A stretch of 64,000 nt of DNA from Pedobacter glucosidilyticus (GTDB taxonomy: Bacteria; Bacteroidota; Bacteroidia; Sphingobacteriales; Sphingobacteriaceae), in NCBI RefSeq assembly GCF_002483235.1, contig NZ_DLHN01000039.1:1-64000 (forward strand). Reading direction: 5' to 3'. Below the pieces are notes generated by a model, which worked only from the letters and a program-made list of their open reading frames with translations, was not told the origin of the DNA and ran no database searches. Shown one piece after another: positions 16,418 to 24,896 of the stretch (position 1 is its first letter; each line of letters starts with the position of its first letter). A program made the translations under genes and the position numbers.

Positions 16418-17797
16418 TTAAAATAAATTAGTGATGAAACTTGGATAAATACCTAAAACAAGTGTTATAATTAGGCTTAAACCTAATACAAAGTTAAAGT
16501 AAACTGGTGTAGCAATTTGCTTAGTTTGGTTTTCTTTAAAATACATAGCTACGATAACTTTAAAGTAGTAAAACACCCCGATAATGGCGTTTATAACAGC
16601 TATAGCTACTAACCATGTATGATATTGAGTTAAGGCCGCGTTAAAAACAAAGAATTTACCTATAAAGCCGGCTGTTAAAGGTATACCAGCAAAAGATAAC
16701 ATAGCTATTGTTAAAGCAAAAGCTAAGAAAGGATTTGATTTTGCTAAACCATTAAAATCTTCAAAATTCTCGCCACCAGTTTTGACCTTTACTAACATTA
16801 ACACGGCAAAAGCTGTGATAGATGATACGGCGTAAGCAGCCGCATATATAAAAATAGCATTAGTTGACGCTGCACCTAAAGCAACTATTGCAAAAAGCAT
16901 ATAACCAGCATGAGAGATACTAGAGAAAGCTAGCATCCTTTTAAAATTGGTTTGATAAAGTGCTGTAATATTACCTACAAATAATGTTAAAATAGTAATT
17001 ATTAATAAAGTAGGCATCCAGAAGTCTTGTAATGGTGCAAAGCAAATGCTAAACAGTCTTAAAAATGCAGCAAAACCGGCAATTTTAACTACGGTAGACA
17101 TAAAAGCTGTAATTAAAGTTGGTGCGCCTTCGTAAACATCTGGTGTCCAGAAATGGAAAGGTGCAGCACCTACTTTAAAGCATAAGCCTACAATCATCAG
17201 AACTAAACCTACATAGAAAATAGGATCAATCCCTGTAGGGCGGTCTATCACATACTGCGCTATAACTGCTAAATCAAAAGATTTTGAAGCACCATATATT
17301 AAAGCTATACCAAATAATAAAAATCCTGTTGAGAAAGCTCCCATCAAGAAATATTTCAAAGCTGCCTCGTTAGAAGCAAAATCTTTCCTTTTGATACCCG
17401 CTAAAATGTATAAACTTACCGACATGATTTCTAGGCCCACAAAAAGCATAGATAAGTTATGATAAGATACCATCACAATGATACCTGTTAAAGCAAATAA
17501 TATCAGCGTATAGTATTCTGCTACGTTATTACTGATTTTTTCAAAATAATTTTTAGATAATAAGAAAACCAGAATAGTAGTAATGATACAGATAGAAGAA
17601 AAAGCCACAGCAAAATTATCAAAATGCATCATGCCGCTAAAAATTGGAGCTGCATTAGAATTCCACTCCATGATAGCTAATGCCAAAGCACCAACAAGGC
17701 CTAAGACACTTACCGGCAATAAAGCTTCTTTTGCTTTAAATAATCCTAAATAAAGAACTACGATGGCTAATATAGATATTACTATTAAAGTACTCAT
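16418..17797 (-). CDS. nuoN: NADH-quinone oxidoreductase subunit N
   Basis: 459 residues, a multi-spanning antiporter-like subunit of the complex I membrane arm with about 13-14 hydrophobic helices. It contains the proton-pumping antiporter signature: LKYFLMGAFSTGFLLFGIAL, GLCFKVGAAPFHFWTPDVYEG and TNFKRMLAFSSISHAGYML. Discontinuous-helix lysines and the glutamate in VGLEIMSVSLYIL are retained. It is the last gene of the nuo operon and starts 8 bases after nuoM. Together with NuoM and NuoL it forms the distal proton-pumping half of the membrane arm. Confidence 0.95.
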   Translation of the reverse strand: MSTLIVISILAIVVLYLGLFKAKEALLPVSVLGLVGALALAIMEWNSNAAPIFSGMMHFDNFAVAFSSICIITTILVFLLSKNYFEKISNNVAEYYTLILFALTGIIVMVSYHNLSMLFVGLEIMSVSLYILAGIKRKDFASNEAALKYFLMGAFSTGFLLFGIALIYGASKSFDLAVIAQYVIDRPTGIDPIFYVGLVLMIVGLCFKVGAAPFHFWTPDVYEGAPTLITAFMSTVVKIAGFAAFLRLFSICFAPLQDFWMPTLLIITILTLFVGNITALYQTNFKRMLAFSSISHAGYMLFAIVALGAASTNAIFIYAAAYAVSSITAFAVLMLVKVKTGGENFEDFNGLAKSNPFLAFALTIAMLSFAGIPLTAGFIGKFFVFNAALTQYHTWLVAIAVINAIIGVFYYFKVIVAMYFKENQTKQIATPVYFNFVLGLSLIITLVLGIYPSFITNLF

Positions 17798-17805
17798 TCC
17801 TATGA

Positions 17806-19257
17806 TTAAAATGCTAATTTACTATTTACCTGATTGATCAGATTTTCTACTGAAGCTTCTGAAATATGAAGAAGTGCGTTTGGATACACCCCAATTATAA
17901 TAATTAAAAGGCAAACCACTGCTAAAACTAAATATTCTGAACCGTTGATATCTTTAAAAGATGCTGTTGTTTCATTAGTTTCTCCCTGCATCACGGCTTT
18001 ATACATTCTTAACATATAAACCGCACCAAAAATAATGGTTAAACCTGCAACAGCTGCATACCAAATGTTAAATTGGTAAACACCATGAAGTAATAAGAAC
18101 TCACCAATAAACCCATTCGTTAATGGTAAAGCTACAGTACCTAAAACAATAATTAAAAATGCAATAGCAAATTTAGGTGCTACTTTAGCAATACCGCCCA
18201 TTGTAGCAATTTCTCTTGTTTTTAATCTATCGATAAGAATATCAGCAATTAAAAACATACCCACTACGTTGATACCGTGGTTAATCATTTGTATCATGGC
18301 TCCTTGTAAGCCTTGTACATTCCAAACAAATATACCTGCTGCAATTAAACCTACGTGACCAATAGATGAATATGCTATTAGACGCTTAATATCTTTTTGC
18401 GTGAACGCGATAATAGACGCATAAACAATCCCTATTACGGATAATACCAAAGCTAAATGACCCCAAGTTAAAAAGCCAAAAGGAGTAACTGGTATTAACC
18501 ATCTGATAACTCCGTAAATACCCATCTTCAACATGATACCTGAAAGCAACATCGTTCCTGTTGTAGGTGCTTCTGTATAAGTATCTGGCTGCCAAGTATG
18601 GAAAGGAAAAATTGGCATCTTGATAGCAAAAGCTAAAAAGAAGCACCAAAATAACCATCCTTGTGTTGCGGCATCTAAGTTTAAATTATAAAAAGAGGCT
18701 ATAGAGAAAGAGTTATCCGCTGTTTGTAAATGAAGATATATAATACCTAAAAGCATAAATAGTGAACCAGCGATGGTGTAAACAAAGAACTTCATGTTTA
18801 CTTTTATCCTGTTTTCGCCACCCCATAATGCACAGATAAAATAGATTGGAATTAAAGCAACTTCCCATCCAACGTAAAATAGAAATGCATCAGTAGCTGT
18901 AAACACCAATAATAAGCCAAATTGCATAAACAGGGTTAGCGCATAAAAAGATGCCTGGCTAATATTTCTACCAAAGCTTGAAAGTATAATTAATGGAAAC
19001 AAGCCCGTAGTTAAAAGCACTAAAGGCATACTGATACCATCTATGGCAACTGCAAAATTAATTCCTAATGCCGGAATCCATGGGTAGTTAACTACAAATT
19101 GACTGCTTGCATCTGGAACAAAATCTCCCATTAAAAGCAAAGCAAAAGCTAAGGTTACCAAAGAGCTTATCAAAGCCGATTGTTTAGCAAACTTGCCATT
19201 TAGCAGGGTTACAAGCGCTCCCACTAAGGGAAAGAAAAGTAATAATAATAAGTTCAT
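17806..19257 (-). CDS. nuoM: NADH-quinone oxidoreductase subunit M
   Basis: 483 residues with 13-14 membrane helices. Characteristic proton-pumping motifs: FLFYVGWEVALIPIYFICALWGGENR, KMPIFPFHTWQPDTYTEAPTTGTMLLSG and TQKDIKRLIAYSSIGHVGLI. The glutamate in GWE and the lysine in the MPIFPFHTW region, needed for proton translocation in homologues, are present. It follows nuoL by 19 bases and precedes nuoN by 8. The length is typical; nothing is missing. Confidence 0.95.
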   Translation of the reverse strand: MNLLLLLFFPLVGALVTLLNGKFAKQSALISSLVTLAFALLLMGDFVPDASSQFVVNYPWIPALGINFAVAIDGISMPLVLLTTGLFPLIILSSFGRNISQASFYALTLFMQFGLLLVFTATDAFLFYVGWEVALIPIYFICALWGGENRIKVNMKFFVYTIAGSLFMLLGIIYLHLQTADNSFSIASFYNLNLDAATQGWLFWCFFLAFAIKMPIFPFHTWQPDTYTEAPTTGTMLLSGIMLKMGIYGVIRWLIPVTPFGFLTWGHLALVLSVIGIVYASIIAFTQKDIKRLIAYSSIGHVGLIAAGIFVWNVQGLQGAMIQMINHGINVVGMFLIADILIDRLKTREIATMGGIAKVAPKFAIAFLIIVLGTVALPLTNGFIGEFLLLHGVYQFNIWYAAVAGLTIIFGAVYMLRMYKAVMQGETNETTASFKDINGSEYLVLAVVCLLIIIIGVYPNALLHISEASVENLINQVNSKLAF

Positions 19258-19276
19258 CTATCTGTAATCGCTAAGC

Positions 19277-21175
19277 TCAAATAATTATAAAACTGTAAAC
19301 TAATACGGCAACAATACCTATTACCATTGCAAAAATGTAGAAACCAACATTTCCGGTTTGTAAAAGCCTTAATGTTTTACTTGCCTCTATAGATACTTTA
19401 CCTAAGCCGTTAACTAAACCATCTATACCAGATTTATCAACCACTTTAAAGAAAAATGCAGATAAAGCGTCTAAAGGTTTTTGTATGATAGCTGTGTAAA
19501 GCTCGTCTAAATACAATTTATTGTAAGATAATTTACTGAAACCAGATTGCAGCTCTTCTTCTTTTGGTACATATCCTTTGCTTACATATTTAACATAAGC
19601 AATGATGATAGAAATGATAACCCCACCTACAGAAATTCCCATCAACATATATTCTGTTGCGTGGTCTAAACTTAATGCTGGTAAAATATTGTTAGTAGCC
19701 GCTAGAACTGGACTTAAGTATTCGTTTAACCAATGATGACCCCCTAAAGCATGTGGCACACCCATAAAACCACCAACTATTGATAAAATAGCTAATACAA
19801 TTAATGGGAATGTCATCGAAACTGGCGACTCATGTAAATGATGCTTTTGATCTTCTGTCCCACGGAAATTACCCCAGAAAGTTAAAAACATCATCCTGAA
19901 CATATAAGCTGCTGTTAAGAAAGCACCAAATAAACCTATTATCCATAGTAATTTATTGTGCTCATATACATGTGCTAAAATCTCATCCTTAGAAAAGAAA
20001 CCGGCAAATGGTGGTAAACCAGCAATAGCAATAGTACCTATTAACATGGTTAAGAAAGTAATTGGAAGCTTTTTACGCAAACCACCCATATTACGCATAT
20101 CTTGCTCGTTACTCATAGCATGGATGACTGAACCAGCGCCTAAGAATAATAAGGCCTTGAAAAAAGCATGTGTTAATACATGGAAAAATGCACCTGTAAA
20201 AGCACCAACACCTAAGCCTAAGAACATATAACCCAACTGTGAAACGGTTGAGTATGCCAATACTTTTTTAATATCGGTTTGTGTTAACGCAATAAACGCT
20301 GCTACTACAGCGGTTAGTAAACCTATAACTGCAATGATATCTAAAGTTACTGGAGATAAAGCAAATAAAATATTAGATCTTGCTATCATGTAAATACCTG
20401 CTGTAACCATGGTTGCAGCATGTATTAAAGCAGAAACCGGAGTTGGACCAGCCATCGCATCTGGTAACCAGGTAAATAATGGTAATTGTGCTGATTTACC
20501 AGTTGCTCCTATAAATAGTAATATGGTAATTAAAACTAAGGTAGCATCACCAGATACCATTCCTGCTGCTTTAGGGAAAATTTCTGTAAAGCTTACACTT
20601 CCAAATGTGGTGATGATTAAGAATACGCCTAATAGGAATCCCAAATCACCAATACGGTTCATGATAAAGGCTTTCTTAGCTGCATCAGCGTAAGCGCCAT
20701 TAGAATACCAGAAACCTATTAATAGGTAAGAACATAAACCTACACCTTCCCAGCCAATAAACATGATGACATAGTTTGAACCCATGACTAACAATAGCAT
20801 GAAGAATACAAACAGGTTTAAGTAAGCGAAGAACTTACCAAAACCAGCATCATGGCTCATATAACCTGCCGAGTAAATATGTATCAGAGAACCTATTCCA
20901 GTAATAATCAGCAACATCATGATGCTTAATTGATCTATCTGAAAAGCGAAAGGTATGCTTAATGAACCAACGTTTATCCAATCAAAAAGATGAATAACTT
21001 GTGGTTGCGCTGCATCAAAAGTTAAAAATATGCTTAAACTAATAGCAAAAGAGCCTATTACTGCTAAACTGGCAATAGTACCAATTAAAGGCTTAGGTAA
21101 AACGTTTCTACCCAGTCCGTTTATTAAGAAACCTATAAAAGGCAACAAAGGAATTAACCAAACTAAATCTATCAT
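19277..21175 (-). CDS. nuoL: NADH-quinone oxidoreductase subunit L
   Basis: 632 residues, full length for NuoL. Key segments: FVFFMLLLVMGSNYVIMFIGWEGVGLCSYLLIGFW, GKSAQLPLFTWLPDAMAGPTPVSALIHAATMVTAG and LTQTDIKKVLAYSTVSQLGYM. The C-terminal part has the expected lateral-helix region (SKGYVPKEEELQSGFSKLSY) and a final transmembrane anchor (IFAMVIGIVAVLVYSFIII). It is the most distal proton-pumping subunit. It starts 13 bases downstream of nuoK. No sign of frameshift. Confidence 0.95.
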   Translation of the reverse strand: MIDLVWLIPLLPFIGFLINGLGRNVLPKPLIGTIASLAVIGSFAISLSIFLTFDAAQPQVIHLFDWINVGSLSIPFAFQIDQLSIMMLLIITGIGSLIHIYSAGYMSHDAGFGKFFAYLNLFVFFMLLLVMGSNYVIMFIGWEGVGLCSYLLIGFWYSNGAYADAAKKAFIMNRIGDLGFLLGVFLIITTFGSVSFTEIFPKAAGMVSGDATLVLITILLFIGATGKSAQLPLFTWLPDAMAGPTPVSALIHAATMVTAGIYMIARSNILFALSPVTLDIIAVIGLLTAVVAAFIALTQTDIKKVLAYSTVSQLGYMFLGLGVGAFTGAFFHVLTHAFFKALLFLGAGSVIHAMSNEQDMRNMGGLRKKLPITFLTMLIGTIAIAGLPPFAGFFSKDEILAHVYEHNKLLWIIGLFGAFLTAAYMFRMMFLTFWGNFRGTEDQKHHLHESPVSMTFPLIVLAILSIVGGFMGVPHALGGHHWLNEYLSPVLAATNNILPALSLDHATEYMLMGISVGGVIISIIIAYVKYVSKGYVPKEEELQSGFSKLSYNKLYLDELYTAIIQKPLDALSAFFFKVVDKSGIDGLVNGLGKVSIEASKTLRLLQTGNVGFYIFAMVIGIVAVLVYSFIII

Positions 21176-21188
21176 CCTTATTATATAA

Positions 21189-21518
21189 TTACCACTTTAA
21201 CCTATTAAGAATATTAATATCTATAGAGCTGGTATTGCGATATACCATTACTATAATTGCCAAGCCTACCGCAACTTCTGCAGCAGCTAGGGCCATAATA
21301 AAGAAAACGAATACTTGCCCTGATGCATCGCCACTGTATGATGAAAATGCTGCCAATAATAAGTTTACGGCATTTAGCATTAGTTCTACCGACATGAAGA
21401 TGATAATCGCATTTCTTCTAACCAATACACCTATCACACCTATGGTGAAGATAATGGCACTTAATAAAATATAATGATTAAGTGGAACTGCCTGAATGGT
21501 TGAGGTTATATTTTCCAT
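21189..21518 (-). CDS. nuoK: NADH-quinone oxidoreductase subunit K
   Basis: 109 residues, three transmembrane helices, homologue of ND4L. The membrane-embedded glutamates used in proton transfer are seen in IIFMSVELMLNAVNLLLAAF and in FFIMALAAAEVAVGLAIIVMVYR. Its first base overlaps the last base of nuoJ (position 21518), so the two are translationally coupled. Confidence 0.95.
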   Translation of the reverse strand: MENITSTIQAVPLNHYILLSAIIFTIGVIGVLVRRNAIIIFMSVELMLNAVNLLLAAFSSYSGDASGQVFVFFIMALAAAEVAVGLAIIVMVYRNTSSIDINILNRLKW

Positions 21519-22015
21519 TATGCGGTTTTATTTTCTTTTTTAGCTAACAATACAGCCCCTACCATTGCAGCTAACAATAATATAGAGCTTAACTCGAACG
21601 GAAGTAAGAAATCACTGAATAACACTTTACCTAAATTTTCTACTAAACCAATGCCGGTATTATCCATTGCCGTAGTACTTGCTGTTGATAAAGTTTTCAT
21701 TGAACCTATCAAAGTTACCAGTAAGCAGCCCCCGGCAATAGCACCAACCACCTTCAATAAGGTAGACTTCATGGGCTCTGTATCCGTATTTAAATTCATC
21801 AACATTAAAACAAAAAGGAATAATACCATAATTGCTCCCATGTAAACAATGAAATTCACCACTGCTAAAAATTGGGCATTTAAAATAATGTAGTGAATGG
21901 TAAAAGTGAAGAAAGTTGCTATCAAATACAAAACACTATGAACAGGATTTTTTGTAAAAATCACGAGCAGAGCGAAGATTATGGACAGAAACGCAACAAC
22001 GTAAAATAAACTCAT
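21518..22015 (-). CDS. nuoJ: NADH-quinone oxidoreductase subunit J
   Basis: 165 residues with five hydrophobic helices, homologue of ND6. The conserved third helix LAVVNFIVYMGAIMVLFLFVLMLMN is present, preceded by NPVHSVLYLIATFFTFTIHYIIL. It is separated from nuoI by 76 bases, a wider gap than most in the operon, which contains a promoter-like TACCTTTG. It overlaps nuoK by one base. Confidence 0.95.
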   Translation of the reverse strand: MSLFYVVAFLSIIFALLVIFTKNPVHSVLYLIATFFTFTIHYIILNAQFLAVVNFIVYMGAIMVLFLFVLMLMNLNTDTEPMKSTLLKVVGAIAGGCLLVTLIGSMKTLSTASTTAMDNTGIGLVENLGKVLFSDFLLPFELSSILLLAAMVGAVLLAKKENKTA

Positions 22016-22049
22016 TTGTTTATGATTGTAATTTGCCTTTAAAATGGGG

Positions 22050-22057
22050 CAAAGGTA
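22050..22057 (-). promoter_or_regulatory. Possible internal promoter box (TACCTTTG) before nuoJ
   Basis: A match to TAnnTTTG on the minus strand, 35 bases upstream of the nuoJ ATG in the nuoI-nuoJ gap. No clear -33 element. It could allow separate expression of the membrane-arm genes nuoJ-N; it could also be chance. Confidence 0.35.
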
Positions 22058-22091
22058 AAATTTTTGATTTAATTATATCATTAAATAACCC

Positions 22092-22616
22092 TTATCTAGA
22101 CATCGCTTTTTCAGCTTCAATCTCTTTAAGTGGTTTTTCTACTAATTTATCTTTACCGTATATAAAATCTTTACGTAAATAATCAGAAGGCACAATTGGA
22201 CCATCTAGATATATAGCTTCTTTAGGACAGGCTTCTTCACATAAGCCGCAGAAAATACAACGTAGCATGTTAATTTCATAAACTGCTGCATATTTTTCTT
22301 CTCTGTAAAGATGTTCCTCACCTTTAGCCCTTTCGGCAGAAATCATGGTAATAGCTTCTGCAGGGCAAGACAAAGCACATAAACCACATGCCGTACAACG
22401 CTCTCTGCCGTGTTCATCTCTTTTTAAAGAGTGCATACCTCTCCAGTTCTCAGAAAACTCTCTTTGTTGTTCTGGATAGTGTATGGTTTCTTTTTTCTTG
22501 AACATATGACTAAAAGTAATAGCCATACCTTTGAAAATTGCTGGAAGGTACATACGCTCCCAAAAATTCATCGGCTTTTGTTCTAGTACTTTTTTTCTAC
22601 CACTTAATGATTCCAT
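22092..22616 (-). CDS. nuoI: NADH-quinone oxidoreductase subunit I (two 4Fe-4S clusters)
   Basis: 174 residues. It carries two ferredoxin-type CxxCxxCxxxCP motifs, CTACGLCALSCP and CIFCGLCEEACP, binding clusters N6a and N6b that pass electrons from NuoG towards NuoB. The N-terminal amphipathic helix (ERMYLPAIFKGMAITFSHMFKK) anchors it on the membrane arm. An unusually strong Shine-Dalgarno sequence precedes the start codon. It lies 35 bases after nuoH. Confidence 0.95.
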   Translation of the reverse strand: MESLSGRKKVLEQKPMNFWERMYLPAIFKGMAITFSHMFKKKETIHYPEQQREFSENWRGMHSLKRDEHGRERCTACGLCALSCPAEAITMISAERAKGEEHLYREEKYAAVYEINMLRCIFCGLCEEACPKEAIYLDGPIVPSDYLRKDFIYGKDKLVEKPLKEIEAEKAMSR

Positions 22617-22628
22617 GAATCCTCCTTT
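22617..22628 (-). promoter_or_regulatory. Strong Shine-Dalgarno site for nuoI
   Basis: On the minus strand AAAGGAGG lies 4 bases before the nuoI ATG. Most genes in this window have no recognisable Shine-Dalgarno, as is usual in Bacteroidota, so this full AGGAGG is exceptional. A small hairpin (TTTAAT/CCCT paired with AGGG/ATTAAA) lies just upstream at about 22626-22649. Confidence 0.7.
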
Positions 22629-22651
22629 AATCCCTAAAAGGGTATTAAATT

Positions 22652-23698
22652 TTATAGTTTATTAAATAAATCAAATCCTACAATTACAATTGCTGTTATT
22701 ACAATATTGGCAATAGCAAGCGGAATTAATACTTTCCACCCTAAATCCATTAACTGATCGTAACGGAAGCGTGGTACTGTCCAGCGCACCCACATGAAAA
22801 AGAAAATGAAAGCTATAATCTTGAAGAACATAACGCCAACACCAATCAAAGGACCCCAAGTTGGGCCTAAAGCTTGGTTTACAGCATCCATACCTGGATA
22901 ATTATAACCGCCAAAATACAGCACTGCCATCACTACAGAAGACACAAACATATTGATGTATTCTGCAAACATGTAAGCACCCATTTTAAAGGCCGAATAT
23001 TCTGTTTGATATCCTCCAATCAATTCGGTTTCACACTCTGGCAAATCAAACGGTACACGGTTAGTTTCTGCAAAAGCACAAATCAGGAAGATTAAAAACC
23101 CGAGAGGCTGATAAAGAACATTCCAATGCCAGCCGTGTTGCTGTGCAGCAATTTCTTTAAATGAAAGTGTATTGGTTACCATTAAAAGTGCAATGATAGA
23201 AAGCCCCATTGCAATCTCATAGCTAATATTTTGTGATGCACCACGTATAGCACCCATTAAAGAGTACTTGTTGTTTGATGCCCATCCACCAATCATGATA
23301 CCGTAAACACCTAAAGAAACAACTCCAAAAATGTATAAAATACCAACATTAATATCGGTTACTTGTAAAGGAACAACTCTTCCAAATATTTCAATATTTT
23401 GCCCAAAAGGAATAACCGCTGTACCTAAAAAAGACACTAAAAGTGCTAAAGATGGTCCTGCAATAAATAGATATTTATTTGCCCCGCTAGGGATAATCTC
23501 TTCTTTAAAGAACATCTTTCCACCATCAGCCAAAGGTTGTAATAAACCAAAGGGACCGGCTCTGTTTGGCCCTACTCTATCTTGTAACCAGGCAGCAACT
23601 TTACGCTCTGCCCAAGTAGAATAAGCCGCAATAGTTAGCGTTAGTACAAACAATACTAAAACCAAAGCTGTCTTTTCTATTAAAAATTCTAGTTCCAT
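22652..23698 (-). CDS. nuoH: NADH-quinone oxidoreductase subunit H
   Basis: 348 residues with eight hydrophobic helices, homologue of ND1, forming the quinone chamber at the junction of the two arms. Diagnostic segments: ERKVAAWLQDRVGPNRAGPFGLLQPLADGGK, GGWASNNKYSLMGAIRGASQNISYE and CAFAETNRVPFDLPECETELIGGYQTEYS. The start overlaps the last base of nuoG (23698). All signature residues are present. Confidence 0.95.
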   Translation of the reverse strand: MELEFLIEKTALVLVLFVLTLTIAAYSTWAERKVAAWLQDRVGPNRAGPFGLLQPLADGGKMFFKEEIIPSGANKYLFIAGPSLALLVSFLGTAVIPFGQNIEIFGRVVPLQVTDINVGILYIFGVVSLGVYGIMIGGWASNNKYSLMGAIRGASQNISYEIAMGLSIIALLMVTNTLSFKEIAAQQHGWHWNVLYQPLGFLIFLICAFAETNRVPFDLPECETELIGGYQTEYSAFKMGAYMFAEYINMFVSSVVMAVLYFGGYNYPGMDAVNQALGPTWGPLIGVGVMFFKIIAFIFFFMWVRWTVPRFRYDQLMDLGWKVLIPLAIANIVITAIVIVGFDLFNKL

Positions 23699-24702
23699 TA
23701 AAATTTAGTTGCTCTTTCGAATTGTTCTTTATTTGCTTCCATCAACTCCGGATTTTTCTTAATTACCGGTAAAGGTTGTAGCGTATCGTAATGGTTTGCG
23801 TTAATAACCGATTGTCTTGATACCTGTCTTGGTCCTTCAATTACCCAATCGTTTGTGCTTTTCTTATCAAAACGGCAAGTATTGCAAATAAAATCTTCTA
23901 CTTCACCATACACATCTTTTCTTGCAGTTACTCTTAATACCTCTTCTCCTTTATACCACAAAGTAACTTTTCCAGAACAAGTAGGGCAATCTCTGTGTGC
24001 TTCTACAGGCTTGGTAAACCAAACTCTGTTTTTAAAACGGAAAGTTTTATCAGTTAAGGCACCAACTGGGCAAACATCAATCACGTTACCAGAGAAATCA
24101 TTATCAATAGCTTTCTCTATGTAAGTAGAAATCTCTGCATGGTCTCCTCTACCTAAAACTCCATGAACACGATTATTGGTAATTTGATCTGCAGTAAACA
24201 CACAACGGTAGCATAAAATACAACGGTTCATGTGTAATTGAATCTTATCGCCGATATCTACACGGTCAAAAGTTCTTCTATCAAACTCGTAACGTGTTGT
24301 AGCCGCACCATGCTCATAACTTAAATCTTGTAGATGGCATTCTCCCGCTTGATCGCAAATTGGACAATCTAGAGGGTGGTTAATCAATAGCATTTCTACC
24401 ACACCTTTTCTGGCTTCAATTACTTCTGGCGAAGTAATATTCTGCACCTCCATACCATCCATCACAGTGGTTCTGCAACTTGCTACCAGCTTAGGCATAG
24501 GTCTAGGGTCTTTTTCTGATCCTTTACTCACCTTAACTAAACAAGTACGACACTTACCACCGCTACCTTCTAATTTAGAATAATAGCACATTGCCGGAGG
24601 CACAATATCTCCACCTATTTGCCTTGCAGCATTTAGAATAGAGGTTCCTGGCTCTACTTCAACGGGAATTCCGTCTATCGTAACTTTAATTTTATCAGAC
24701 AA
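23698..24702 (-). CDS. nuoG: NADH-quinone oxidoreductase subunit G, short form
   Basis: 334 residues, far shorter than the roughly 800-900 of E. coli or Thermus NuoG. The N-terminal 2Fe-2S domain (cysteines within CYYSKLEGSGGKCRTC), the His/Cys cluster HPLDCPICDQAGEC and the 4Fe-4S motif CILCYRCV are present. A further Cys set (CPTCSG and CNTCRF) lies near the C-terminus. The large molybdopterin-oxidoreductase-like domain is absent. This short form is, as far as I know, normal in Bacteroidota, so it is not a truncation of this copy. The frame is intact and joins nuoH by one base. Confidence 0.92.
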   Translation of the reverse strand: MSDKIKVTIDGIPVEVEPGTSILNAARQIGGDIVPPAMCYYSKLEGSGGKCRTCLVKVSKGSEKDPRPMPKLVASCRTTVMDGMEVQNITSPEVIEARKGVVEMLLINHPLDCPICDQAGECHLQDLSYEHGAATTRYEFDRRTFDRVDIGDKIQLHMNRCILCYRCVFTADQITNNRVHGVLGRGDHAEISTYIEKAIDNDFSGNVIDVCPVGALTDKTFRFKNRVWFTKPVEAHRDCPTCSGKVTLWYKGEEVLRVTARKDVYGEVEDFICNTCRFDKKSTNDWVIEGPRQVSRQSVINANHYDTLQPLPVIKKNPELMEANKEQFERATKF

Positions 24703-24744
24703 TTTTAAAAATTTAAAATGTTCAATTAAATCTATTTTTCTTCT

Positions 24745-24852
24745 TGGGCGTATCCCTTAAAGGGTCGGGCTTTCCGCTGTATCTTTTTTGTCTTATCCTT
24801 CGACTCCGCTCAGGATGACAAAAAAGGATGCCGCTTCAATCCCTTACGCAAA
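24745..24852. repeat. Dispersed repeat element between nuoF and nuoG, with nested hairpin
   Basis: Between nuoF and nuoG is a GC-richer element that begins GGGCGTATCCC and ends with CGCTTCAATCCCTTACGCA. Inside it, TTTTTTGTC (24784-24792) pairs with GACAAAAAA (24817-24825) and ATCC with GGAT, enclosing TTCGACTCCGCTCA. The outer parts (GGGTCGGGCTTTCCGCT and GCCGCTTCAATCCC) resemble intergenic elements I recall as highly repeated in Bacteroidota genomes, and the inner CTTCGACTCCGCTCAGGAT resembles another common dispersed repeat. It does not encode a protein. It breaks an otherwise compact operon. Confidence 0.6.
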
Positions 24853-24896
24853 CCTATCTATTTAAAAAAAACGATGCCTAAAAGTTTAATCGTTTC

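Noticed and set aside
23698..24702. nuoG as a truncated pseudogene
   Set aside because: All iron-sulfur motifs are present, the frame is tightly joined to nuoH, and a short NuoG is usual in this phylum.
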